Assembly: GCF_052116585.1 (NCBI RefSeq)
Contig: NZ_JBQKKT010000012.1
Coordinates: 1-64,000 of the forward strand
From: Luteococcus sp052116585
Lineage (GTDB): Bacteria; Actinomycetota; Actinomycetes; Propionibacteriales; Propionibacteriaceae
Direction of reading: 5' to 3'
Length of the DNA: 64,000 nucleotides
Shown here: positions 41,537-49,161 of the stretch, piece by piece
How the letters are laid out: each line of letters begins with the position of its first letter
Position numbering within the stretch: the stretch's first letter is position 1
Made by a program: the position numbers and the translations under genes
The notes under the pieces: generated by a model
Seen by the model: the letters and a program-made list of their open reading frames with translations, nothing else
Database searches by the model: none
What the model was told of the DNA's origin: nothing

Positions 41537-42709
41537 TCAGCGGGCCGTCAACCATTCCCCGGTGCGACGCAGCGCCTCGGCGGTCAGCTCCGGGCCGACG
41601 GCCAGACTGAGGCGCACGGTGGTGCCGCCGTTGACCTTGTCGAAGTCCCAGCCGGGTGTCATCGCGACGCCTGCCTGCTCCAGCAGGCTGGTGCACCAGG
41701 CGCGGGAATCCTCGCCGGGTTGCAGCGACGTGGAGATGTCCGCGTACACGTAGAAGGCGCCGTCGGCCGGGGCGAGCCGCCAGCCCTGCCGGGCCGCGAA
41801 CTCCTGCGCCAGCACCCGGGCCTGGTCGTAGCCCACATTGGCGGCCCGTGCCTGGGTGTGGACGTCCTCGCCAAAGGCCTGCAGGGCAGCAATCTGCGCT
41901 GGCACCGGTGCGCACAGGGCCAGGTTGCTGCTCAGGGCGTCGACGGTGGCCAACAGGTCCTCGGGCACCAGCATCCAGCCCAACCGCCAGCCGGTCATGC
42001 CCCAGTACTTGCTGAAGGAGCTCACCACCAGCGCGTCGCGGCCATGGCTCCAGGCACATTCGCCCACCTCGCCGGTGGCGCTGATCCCGTGGTAGATCTC
42101 GTCGGAGACCAGCCGCACGTCGTGCTCCGTGCACCAGCCGACGATCTGGGCCATCTGCCCCGCGTCGAGCATGGTGCCGGTGGGATTGGCGGGGGAGGCC
42201 ACCACCAGCCCCGCCAGCGGAGCCTCCTGCTGGGCCGCGTCCAGCATGGCGGTCGTGAGCTGGAAGTCATCGGTGTGGCTCACGTCGATCTCCACCACGT
42301 CGAGCCCCAGGCTGCCCAGGATGTTGGCATAGGCGGGATAGCCCGGACGGGCCAGCGCCACCCGATCACCCGCGTCGAAGGCCGCCAGGAAACCCAGCAG
42401 GAAGGCCCCCGAGGACCCGGTGGTGATCGCCACCTGACGGCTGGGGACCTCGATGCCGTACCAGCGGCGGTAGTGACCGGCAATGGCCTCGCGCAGTTCC
42501 GGCATGCCGAGCGCAGCGGAATAGCCGGTGGAGACCCCGGAGATCATCGCCTCGCTCATCGCGGCTCGCACCGCCGCGGGGGCGCCGGTGCTGGGCTCCC
42601 CGACGCACAGGCTCACCACGTCGCGTCCGTCGGCACGCAGCTGGCCCACGCGTTCGACGATCTCCATCACCTCAAAGGCCGGCACCTGTCCACGACGAGA
42701 AGTCTTCAT
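41537..42709 (-). CDS. class I/II pyridoxal-phosphate aminotransferase
   Basis: A 390-residue fold-type I aminotransferase. PLP-site motifs: TTGSSGAFLLGF (phosphate loop), ASPANPTGTMLD (Asn), VSDEIYHGI (Asp, Tyr) and SFSKYWGMTGWRLGW (Schiff-base Lys). Closest in appearance to aspartate/alanine-type transaminases; substrate not certain. GGGAGC lies nine bases before the ATG. It converges on the pfkB-like gene with three bases between. Confidence 0.85.
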   Translation of the reverse strand: MKTSRRGQVPAFEVMEIVERVGQLRADGRDVVSLCVGEPSTGAPAAVRAAMSEAMISGVSTGYSAALGMPELREAIAGHYRRWYGIEVPSRQVAITTGSSGAFLLGFLAAFDAGDRVALARPGYPAYANILGSLGLDVVEIDVSHTDDFQLTTAMLDAAQQEAPLAGLVVASPANPTGTMLDAGQMAQIVGWCTEHDVRLVSDEIYHGISATGEVGECAWSHGRDALVVSSFSKYWGMTGWRLGWMLVPEDLLATVDALSSNLALCAPVPAQIAALQAFGEDVHTQARAANVGYDQARVLAQEFAARQGWRLAPADGAFYVYADISTSLQPGEDSRAWCTSLLEQAGVAMTPGWDFDKVNGGTTVRLSLAVGPELTAEALRRTGEWLTAR

Positions 42710-42769
42710 GGCGTCATGCTCCCACGCGGGGCCGGCAGGTCTCGGCAGACGACGCAGCCGCGGACGCGC

Positions 42770-42810
42770 ACGGGGCCGCGTGGGGATGCAGCATCCACAC
42801 GCGGCCCCGT
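42770..42810 (-). terminator. long hairpin after the GH13 gene
   Basis: ACGGGGCCGCGTG at 42770-42782 pairs with 42798-42810, and inside GGATGC pairs with GCATCC around a single A, with one G/A mismatch between the two stems. It lies between the end of the minus-strand GH13 gene and the start of the aminotransferase gene. Confidence 0.8.
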
Positions 42811-42837
42811 CCGCTGGGCCCCGTCAGCTGGGCTCGG

Positions 42838-44622
42838 TCAGCCCTTCCAGCTGTAGACCAGCATCGAGTAGGGCGCCAGGTTCACCGTCGCGGAGTAGGA
42901 GTAGCCGTCCTGGTCCTGGTCCTCCGCCGTGAGGTCGAAGGCGTCCGCCGAGCCGAAGCTGGGGGAGTAGGCCTTGGAGTCCGAGTTGAACTTCAGCTCC
43001 CAGCGGCCACCAGCGGGCAGGCCGATCCGGTAGTTGCCGCGCACGTCGTCATTGGCATTGATCACGACCACCACGTCGTCATTGGTGCCGTGGTCCTTCC
43101 ACCGGTGCCAGGCCATCACATTGGCATCGTCGTTGACGTGGAAGATGTTCAGGCCGGCGCCGCGCAGGCCCTCGGTGTCGTCCTGCCAGTTGCGACGCAG
43201 CTGCATCAGGTCGGCGTGGAGCTGCACGATGCCCTGGTGGGTCTCGTTGAGGTTCCAGTCCAGCGGAACCTCGTCGGTGAAGTAGCCACCCTGCAGGAAT
43301 TCCTGGCCCTGGAAGACCATCGGGATGCCGGGGCTGGTCAGGGCGATCATCGTGCCCAGCGTGGCGCGCTTGGTGGCATACCAACCCTGCTGGTCGACGG
43401 GGTTCACGTCGCTGACCGCACGCTGCTTGCCATTGGCAACCTCGTCGTGGCTCTCCGTGAAGATGACCCGACGGAAGGCCTCGCCGTCGTAGTTGTGGCC
43501 AATGGCGCCAGCCACCTGACCCAGGTTGCGGTCGGCGTCGTCGAAGGCGCGGATGAAGGCCCGCAGCGGGTGCACGAACTCGGCATCCCACTGGGCGTGG
43601 AAGGCGGCCTGCTCGTAGCCTTCGCCCACCATGTCGTCATGGCCGTGCATGTCCTCGGCGATCATGATCTTGCCCGGGAACTTGTCGCGCACCTCGCGGT
43701 TGACCTCGCCCATCAGCTCGAAGCCCTCGGGGATGTCATTGGTGAAGGCATCCTTGGAGCGGATGTAGGCCGTCATGTCCCAGCGCAGACCGTCGGCGTG
43801 GTACTCCTCCAGCCACATCATCGCGTTGTCGCGGATGAAGCGGCGCACCTCCGGGCGGCCGTAGTCCGGACGCGTGTCACCCCATGGGGTCTGCGAGCGC
43901 CAGTCGTTGTAGAAGTAGATGCCGCCCTTGCCGTTCTCGTTCCAGCCGTCGAACTGCCACAGGTCCAGGTCGCTGGGGCCGAAGTGGTTGTAGACAACGT
44001 CGATGATGACGGCGATGCCGTTCTTGTGGAACTCGCGGATGAGCTCCTTCAGCTTGTCAGGGCCGCCATAGGCGCTCTCGACGGCGAAGACGTGCGCCGG
44101 GTTGTAACCCCACGAACGGTCACCAGCGAACTCCATCACCGGCATCAGCTGGACGGCATTGACGCCCAGCTTCTTGAAGTGGTCCATCTTGGCCAGCACG
44201 GACTCGAAGTTGCCCACCTGCTCCGGCGTGGTGTTGAAGGAGCCGGTGTGCAGCTCGTAGATGACCAGCTCATTGTGGGCTGGGCAGATGAAGGAGTCGC
44301 CCTGCCAGTCGAAGGCATCGTGGTCGTAGATGATGCCATTGCCGACGGAGTTGGTGACCTGGTGGGCGTAGGGGTCCACCTTGTCCAACTGCATCTCGCC
44401 ATTGGTCAGGTGGTACTTGTACTGCTGGCCGACGCTGGCACCCGCCACGTCGCCGTACCAGTAGCCATTGCCCTCGTTCTCCAGCGGATTGGCCGAATTG
44501 TTCCACTCATTGAAGTCGCCCATCACGCTCACCGTGGTGGCGTGGGGGGCCCAGACCCGGAAGGCGACGCCCCCGTCGTGGGGGAGTGCTCCCATGCCGT
44601 CGAGCCGGTCCTGCTGCGTCAT
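42838..44622 (-). CDS. GH13 glycosidase, 1,4-alpha-glucan branching enzyme-like
   Basis: A 594-residue alpha-amylase-superfamily enzyme. An N-terminal CBM48-like domain (VAFRVWAPHATTVSVMGDFNEW) precedes the barrel. Conserved regions: DVVYNHFGP (region I), GLRWDMTAYIR (nucleophile Asp), MIAEDMHG (acid/base Glu) and VIFTESHDEV (Asp). These regions fit branching enzymes, though malto-oligosyltrehalose hydrolase-type enzymes are related. The C-terminal beta domain ends APYSMLVYSWKG. It is a single minus-strand gene with no other glycogen genes nearby. AAGGTATGAC precedes the ATG. Confidence 0.8.
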   Translation of the reverse strand: MTQQDRLDGMGALPHDGGVAFRVWAPHATTVSVMGDFNEWNNSANPLENEGNGYWYGDVAGASVGQQYKYHLTNGEMQLDKVDPYAHQVTNSVGNGIIYDHDAFDWQGDSFICPAHNELVIYELHTGSFNTTPEQVGNFESVLAKMDHFKKLGVNAVQLMPVMEFAGDRSWGYNPAHVFAVESAYGGPDKLKELIREFHKNGIAVIIDVVYNHFGPSDLDLWQFDGWNENGKGGIYFYNDWRSQTPWGDTRPDYGRPEVRRFIRDNAMMWLEEYHADGLRWDMTAYIRSKDAFTNDIPEGFELMGEVNREVRDKFPGKIMIAEDMHGHDDMVGEGYEQAAFHAQWDAEFVHPLRAFIRAFDDADRNLGQVAGAIGHNYDGEAFRRVIFTESHDEVANGKQRAVSDVNPVDQQGWYATKRATLGTMIALTSPGIPMVFQGQEFLQGGYFTDEVPLDWNLNETHQGIVQLHADLMQLRRNWQDDTEGLRGAGLNIFHVNDDANVMAWHRWKDHGTNDDVVVVINANDDVRGNYRIGLPAGGRWELKFNSDSKAYSPSFGSADAFDLTAEDQDQDGYSYSATVNLAPYSMLVYSWKG

Positions 44623-44990
44623 GTCATACCTTCCGTGCGGGGCCTGTGTGATCGTTCCAAACCTAGCGCCTGTCCCGTGTGGGGGCGCGGTGAAGTGTCG
44701 TTGGTCAGGGACAGTTAATTCTTAATTCGTTCTCGTGGTCGTCTGGGCTGCAGGTGTGGGCCGTGCGTGTGACATATTCATAGGTGTCCACTCCCCCGAT
44801 GGACAGCGCCATGGCCCGAGTGGAAGCCGAAAGGCTGCCCCGAGATCACTCGAGCCATGGCGCCCTGTGCTTTCGGGCCTTCAGCTGTGTGGCTGGAACC
44901 ATCGCTCCGCGTCTGGTCACCGGGAGCTGCCTGACGGCCCATGAAGATGGGGAGAGGACGGGGAGCCGACGGCCAGCACTTGGAGGAACG
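44623..44990. promoter_or_regulatory. divergent intergenic region of GH13 and HTH paralogue 3
   Basis: About 370 bases with no supported gene; an in-frame GTG at 44784 would extend the HTH protein but lacks support. The AT-rich core GTTAATTCTTAATTCG (about 44714-44729) and GTGACATATTCATAGGTG (about 44769-44786) are the likely promoter elements for the two divergent genes. Confidence 0.4.
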
Positions 44991-45887
44991 ATGCGCGACG
45001 ACGAGACGCGTGATGACTTCGCCTCCAAACTCAATGAGGCGATCAAGTTGCGTGGGCTGAGCCTGGAGCGCATTCGGCACCGCTTGTCCGAGCTGGACGT
45101 GAAGGTCAGCGTCGCGACTCTCAGCTACTGGCAGAACGGCCGGTCCCAGCCCACCCGATCCCACTCGCACCGCACCCTGACGGCGTTGGAGGAAGTGCTG
45201 GAGGTGGAACCGGGCACGCTGACATCGGTGGCGCCAGTCAGCCAGACCCGGCGTCGCAGTGGCAACGGCCCCGTACCCCTCAGCCTCCCGAGCACCGTGC
45301 AGGAGGCGCTGGTGGAGACAGGGATGACGCCCGACAATCTCCGCAAGGTCAGTACCCATGTCACCGTCATGGTGGCCACCGATCGCACCCAGAGCTCCGA
45401 GGTGGTGCGCAGCGTGATCCAGTGCCTGACCCCGGGAACCACCTCCTTCCCCGTGCTGGCGGAACGGCAGCAGGGCAGCCCCCAGGAGCCCGGCGAGGCG
45501 CAGGAAGTGCACGCGCTGTCCAACTGTTCGGTCGGCCGGCGTTTCGTGCTGGAGAATGAACAACTCACCCTCACCGAGATGGTGCTGCCCCGCCCCTTGC
45601 GGCAGGGGGAGCTGGTGATGCTCGAGTACATGACAGCCATGCCGCCGGTGCCCGAGCCCTTCGATTCCTTTGGGGTGGCCGTCTCCCGACTCGGCGAACT
45701 GGTGGTGGAGATCCAGTTCCCGCGCGGAGACATCCCCCGACGTGTCGTGGGCTACACCCGCAGCGTCGACGAGGACCTTGGCTTCGACTCGCCCGACGCG
45801 GTGGAGCTGCCCGTCTCCGACGGGCTGGTGCAGGCCATCAAGCTGGACGCGCCGGCCGGCGTGTACGTCGTCAAGTGGGAGTGGTGA
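44991..45887 (+). CDS. HTH-type regulator of the ATLSYW family, paralogue 3
   Basis: A 298-residue paralogue of the genes at 2300 and 3204. HTH motif ATLSYWQNGRS at residues 42-52; C-terminal domain with VLPRPLRQGELVMLEY (198-213) and final strand GVYVVKWEW. The ATG at 44991 has GGAGG five bases upstream. The middle segment (about 75-180) is the most divergent between the three, which suggests the same fold adapted to different ligands or partners. It is followed by purC with its own promoter. Confidence 0.7.
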   Translation: MRDDETRDDFASKLNEAIKLRGLSLERIRHRLSELDVKVSVATLSYWQNGRSQPTRSHSHRTLTALEEVLEVEPGTLTSVAPVSQTRRRSGNGPVPLSLPSTVQEALVETGMTPDNLRKVSTHVTVMVATDRTQSSEVVRSVIQCLTPGTTSFPVLAERQQGSPQEPGEAQEVHALSNCSVGRRFVLENEQLTLTEMVLPRPLRQGELVMLEYMTAMPPVPEPFDSFGVAVSRLGELVVEIQFPRGDIPRRVVGYTRSVDEDLGFDSPDAVELPVSDGLVQAIKLDAPAGVYVVKWEW

Positions 45888-45928
45888 ACGGTCCCACCAG
45901 GGCAGTACATGCCCACTAGGGTGTCCTC

Positions 45929-46828
45929 GTGAGCGAGTACACCAGCCTGCAACTGCCCCTCCTGCACAGCGGCAAGGTCCGTGAGCTGTATGCCCTTGAG
46001 GCCAATGACCGGATGCTGATGGTGGCCACCGACAACATCTCTGCCTACGACTTCGTCCTGGAGCCCGGAATCCCGGGCAAGGGAGTGGTGCTCACGCAGC
46101 TCTCACTGTGGTGGTTCGAGCAGTTGCGTGACCTGGTGGACAACCACGTGATCAGCGCGCAGCCGGCCGACGAGATCGGCGCCGAGCGGGCTGCCCTCGT
46201 CGAGGGACGGGCGCTGGTGTGCGAGAAGCTCGACATGATCCCGGTGGAGTGCGTCGCCCGCGGGTACCTGACCGGCTCGGGCTGGGCGGAGTACCAGGCA
46301 AGCGGCACGGTGTGCGGCATCGAACTGCCCGCCGGCCTGCAGGACGGTTCGAGGCTTCCCGAGCCGATCTTCACCCCGGCGACGAAGGCCCCGATGGGGG
46401 AGCACGACGAGAATGTCGACTTCGAAACCATGTGCCAGACCACCGGCCGTGAACTGGGTGAGCAGATCCGCGACCTGACGTTGCGGGTCTATGCGCGTGC
46501 CGAGGAGATCGCTCGTGAGCGGGGGATCATCCTGGCCGACACCAAGTTCGAGTTCGGACGGCGGGCCGACGGGACGATCGTGCTCGCCGACGAGGTGCTC
46601 ACCCCCGATTCATCGCGCTTCTGGGATGCCGAGAGCTGGGCCCCTGGCGGTCGGCTCGACAGTTTCGACAAGCAGTACGTCCGTGACTGGCTGGCCAAGG
46701 AGTCCGGCTGGGACCGGGCTTCCGACGAGCTGCCGCCCGCCCTGCCGGAGGATGTCGTCGTTGCGACGCGGGCCCGCTATCTGGAGGCCTACGAGCGCCT
46801 GACCGGCAGCCCCCTCGCCCTGGCCTGA
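45929..46828 (+). CDS. purC: phosphoribosylaminoimidazole-succinocarboxamide synthase
   Basis: A 299-residue SAICAR synthetase that couples CAIR with aspartate. Motifs: LHSGKVRELYAL (12-23), VECVARGYLTGSGWAEYQ and DTKFEFGRRADGTIVLADEVLTPDSSRFW. TAGGGT six bases before the GTG gives a leaderless start. Confidence 0.95.
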   Translation: MSEYTSLQLPLLHSGKVRELYALEANDRMLMVATDNISAYDFVLEPGIPGKGVVLTQLSLWWFEQLRDLVDNHVISAQPADEIGAERAALVEGRALVCEKLDMIPVECVARGYLTGSGWAEYQASGTVCGIELPAGLQDGSRLPEPIFTPATKAPMGEHDENVDFETMCQTTGRELGEQIRDLTLRVYARAEEIARERGIILADTKFEFGRRADGTIVLADEVLTPDSSRFWDAESWAPGGRLDSFDKQYVRDWLAKESGWDRASDELPPALPEDVVVATRARYLEAYERLTGSPLALA

Positions 46829-46869
46829 GGCTGTCCTGGCTGGCCCCGGGGTAGATGTGCCCCCGGGAT

Positions 46870-46992
46870 CTCGTGTTTGCGCGCTGGTTTCGTGGGCCCC
46901 TCGCATCGGTTTCGTCGCGCCGCGTGGGTTTCGTGCTCCCGCGTGTGGTGTAACCATCGCGAGGCGTCTGAACCCACTCGAGCCCGCAAAAC
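46870..46992. repeat. second CCCACGCG/GCGTGGG repeat element
   Basis: It has the same design as 6121-6582 but is shorter: on the left GCGCTGGTTTCGTG and GCGTGGGTTTCGTG, a centre GTGTGGTGTAACCATCGCGAGG (compare GGGTGTAGCGCACGCGGG at the first site), and on the right AACCCACTCGAG and AAACCCACGCGAG. It fills the gap between convergent genes purC and the EamA exporter. Confidence 0.75.
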
Positions 46993-47009
46993 CCACGCGA
47001 GCCCGCCCG

Positions 47010-47897
47010 TCAGGCGCGTGACAGCAGCCCGAGACCGCCGAGCACCAGGGCGACGCCCAACCCCATCAGCCAGGTGAAGGGTTCGCCCAGCACCAGCACC
47101 GCCAACAGATTGGCCACCATGGGTTCGGCCAGTGCCAGCGTCGCGGCAGTGGCGGCGTCGATCGTGCGCATCCCGCTCTGGTAGAGCAGGTAGGCCACGG
47201 CCGTGGCAGCGACGCCGAGCCAGAGCAGGACCACCAGATTGCGGCCGTCGGTGACGAAGGTGAGGTCCTGGCTCGCCATCGGGATCGTCAGGACAGCCGC
47301 GGCGACGACGAAGATGAGGCTGACCAGGGCCAAGGGGTCGCCTCCGTGCTGGGAGGCCTGCCGGCCCGTGACGGCGTACAGCGCGAAGGCCGCACCCGCA
47401 CACACAGCGAGCAGGAGGCCGCCAACATCGAGCGGCGCGGCGGTGCCGGATCCCAGGACCAGCAGCGCTGCACCTGCCAGCGAGATGACGGTGGCGAGAG
47501 TCCAGACCCTGCCCGGCCGGTTCCCGTCGAGGACCCAGCCGACCAGGCCTGCCACGAGGGGCGCGGTGGTGAGCATCACCAACGTCCCGACGGCCACCCC
47601 GGTTCGGGCGACGGCCGCGAAGAAGGTCAGCTGGTAGCAGGCGACGCAGACACCGGCGGCCAGCAACCAACGCCAACGCCCCTCGGCGGGGGCCGCCCGC
47701 AGAGCCGCGGGATCGCGGACGAGGGCCAGCAGCAGGAGCACGACCATGCCCACGATGGCCCGCAGACCGCCGACGGCGACGGGCGACGGGTCGCCCTGCA
47801 GGAGGGCCTGACTGGTCCCGGTCGTGCCCCACAGCATGGCCCCCGCCAGTGCCAGCAGAGCACCTCCGGTGCGGCTCGTCGAACTGGTCGTCGTCAC
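47010..47897 (-). CDS. EamA/DMT-family transporter
   Basis: A 295-residue membrane protein with about ten hydrophobic segments arranged as two EamA repeats (ALAGAMLWGTTGTSQALL near the start and AVCAGAAFALYAVTGRQAS in the middle). The family exports metabolites such as amino acids or purines. Between purC and purSQL a purine-related substrate is conceivable but only inference. TAGGGT lies six bases before the GTG (leaderless). Confidence 0.85.
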   Translation of the reverse strand: MTTTSSTSRTGGALLALAGAMLWGTTGTSQALLQGDPSPVAVGGLRAIVGMVVLLLLALVRDPAALRAAPAEGRWRWLLAAGVCVACYQLTFFAAVARTGVAVGTLVMLTTAPLVAGLVGWVLDGNRPGRVWTLATVISLAGAALLVLGSGTAAPLDVGGLLLAVCAGAAFALYAVTGRQASQHGGDPLALVSLIFVVAAAVLTIPMASQDLTFVTDGRNLVVLLWLGVAATAVAYLLYQSGMRTIDAATAATLALAEPMVANLLAVLVLGEPFTWLMGLGVALVLGGLGLLSRA

Positions 47898-47995
47898 CCA
47901 GCCACCCTAGGTGTCACCTGCACGGGGCCACCCGGGGTTCCGGACTGTGGTGCGCGGGTGTCCTGCTCGCCCTCGCACTCCGATAGGATCGGCGC

Positions 47996-48250
47996 ATGGC
48001 CCGTGTAGTCGTCGATGTGATGCCCAAGCCCGAGATCCTTGACCCGCAGGGCAAGGCCGTCACCGGAGCACTGAACCGCCTTGGATACGCCGGTTTCACG
48101 GTGCGCCAGGGCAAGCGATTCGAGATCGAGGTCGACGGCGACCTCACCGATGAGCGTCTTGACCAGGTGCGCGATGCGGCAGAGAAGCTGCTCGCCAACA
48201 CCGTGATCGAACAGTTCGACGTCCGGGTCGAGCAGGGCGAGGACAACTGA
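47996..48250 (+). CDS. purS: phosphoribosylformylglycinamidine synthase subunit PurS
   Basis: An 84-residue small subunit of the three-part FGAM synthase, bridging PurL and PurQ. It starts MARVVVDVMPKPEILDPQGKAV, typical for PurS. TAGGATCGGCGC precedes the ATG (leaderless). Its stop overlaps the purQ start as TGATG. Confidence 0.95.
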   Translation: MARVVVDVMPKPEILDPQGKAVTGALNRLGYAGFTVRQGKRFEIEVDGDLTDERLDQVRDAAEKLLANTVIEQFDVRVEQGEDN

Positions 48251-48927
48251 TGGTGCGGATCGGTGTGGTGACCTTCCCCGGGTCCCTCGACGACCACGAC
48301 GCACTGCGTGCCGTGGAGATCGCCGGTGCCACCCCGGTGCCGCTGTGGCACGGTTCCGATTCGCTCGACCAGATCGACGCAGTCATCCTGCCTGGCGGAT
48401 TCAGCTACGGCGACTATCTGCGGTGCGGAGCGATCGCGCGATTCTCCCCGGTGATGGACTCGGTGGTCCGCGCGGCCAACCAGGGCATGCCAACGCTGGG
48501 CATCTGCAATGGCTTCCAGGTGCTGTGCGAGAGTCACCTGTTGCCCGGTGCGATGATCCGCAACGAGAAGCGCCATTTCGTCTGCAAGGACCAGCGCCTG
48601 CGCGTCGAGTCCAAGGACACCACGTGGACCTGTGACTTCGAGGCCGGCGACGAGATCACCATCGTCCTGAAGAATGGCGAGGGCAACTACCAGGCCGATC
48701 CCGAGACTCTGAAGATGCTCGAGGACAACAACCAGGTGGTCTTCCGCTACATCGACGGCAATCCGAACGGCTCGAACCACGACATCGCCGGCATCACCAA
48801 TGAGCGCGGCAATGTCGTCGGCCTGATGCCGCACCCCGAGCACAACATGGAGGAGCTGACCGGCCCGAGCCTGGACGGCCGCAAGTTCTTCAGCTCCGTC
48901 CTGCACTTCCTTGAGGCTCGCGTCTGA
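48250..48927 (+). CDS. purQ: phosphoribosylformylglycinamidine synthase subunit PurQ
   Basis: A 225-residue class I glutamine amidotransferase that supplies ammonia to PurL. Nucleophile Cys in GICNGFQVLCE, catalytic His-x-Glu in PHPEHNMEEL; PGGFSYGDYLR is also typical. Coupled to purS. A GC-rich terminator follows at 48948. purL is not adjacent but 7 kb away. Confidence 0.95.
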   Translation: MVRIGVVTFPGSLDDHDALRAVEIAGATPVPLWHGSDSLDQIDAVILPGGFSYGDYLRCGAIARFSPVMDSVVRAANQGMPTLGICNGFQVLCESHLLPGAMIRNEKRHFVCKDQRLRVESKDTTWTCDFEAGDEITIVLKNGEGNYQADPETLKMLEDNNQVVFRYIDGNPNGSNHDIAGITNERGNVVGLMPHPEHNMEELTGPSLDGRKFFSSVLHFLEARV

Positions 48928-48947
48928 CGCAGGCCCTGTCAGCAGCA

Positions 48948-48981
48948 GACCGGCGCCCCCCCCCCCGGGGCGGCGCCGGTC
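48948..48981 (+). terminator. terminator after purQ
   Basis: GACCGGCGCC pairs with GGCGCCGGTC around a C/G-rich loop that contains an 11-base C-run (48956-48966), followed by TTCTCTTCG. The C-run length may be unreliable. Confidence 0.8.
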
Positions 48982-49092
48982 TTCTCTTCGTCCATCAGGA
49001 CTGTCAGTTCATGCCCTCGATCGGGTTGGAGACGATGGTGCAGGTCAGCGGCGGCTCGGCGGCGGCAGGAACAAACCTGTCTGTGAACACGC

Positions 49093-49125
49093 GAGTGGCC
49101 CCGGGCACGAAGCTCGGGGCCACTC
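49093..49125. terminator. hairpin before the end of phoX
   Basis: GAGTGGCCCCG at 49093-49103 pairs with 49115-49125 (11 bp) around an 11-base loop. It lies downstream of the minus-strand phoX stop and probably terminates it. Confidence 0.7.
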
Positions 49126-49161
49126 GTCATTCAGCAGTCACTGTGGTGACCAGCGTGCTGA

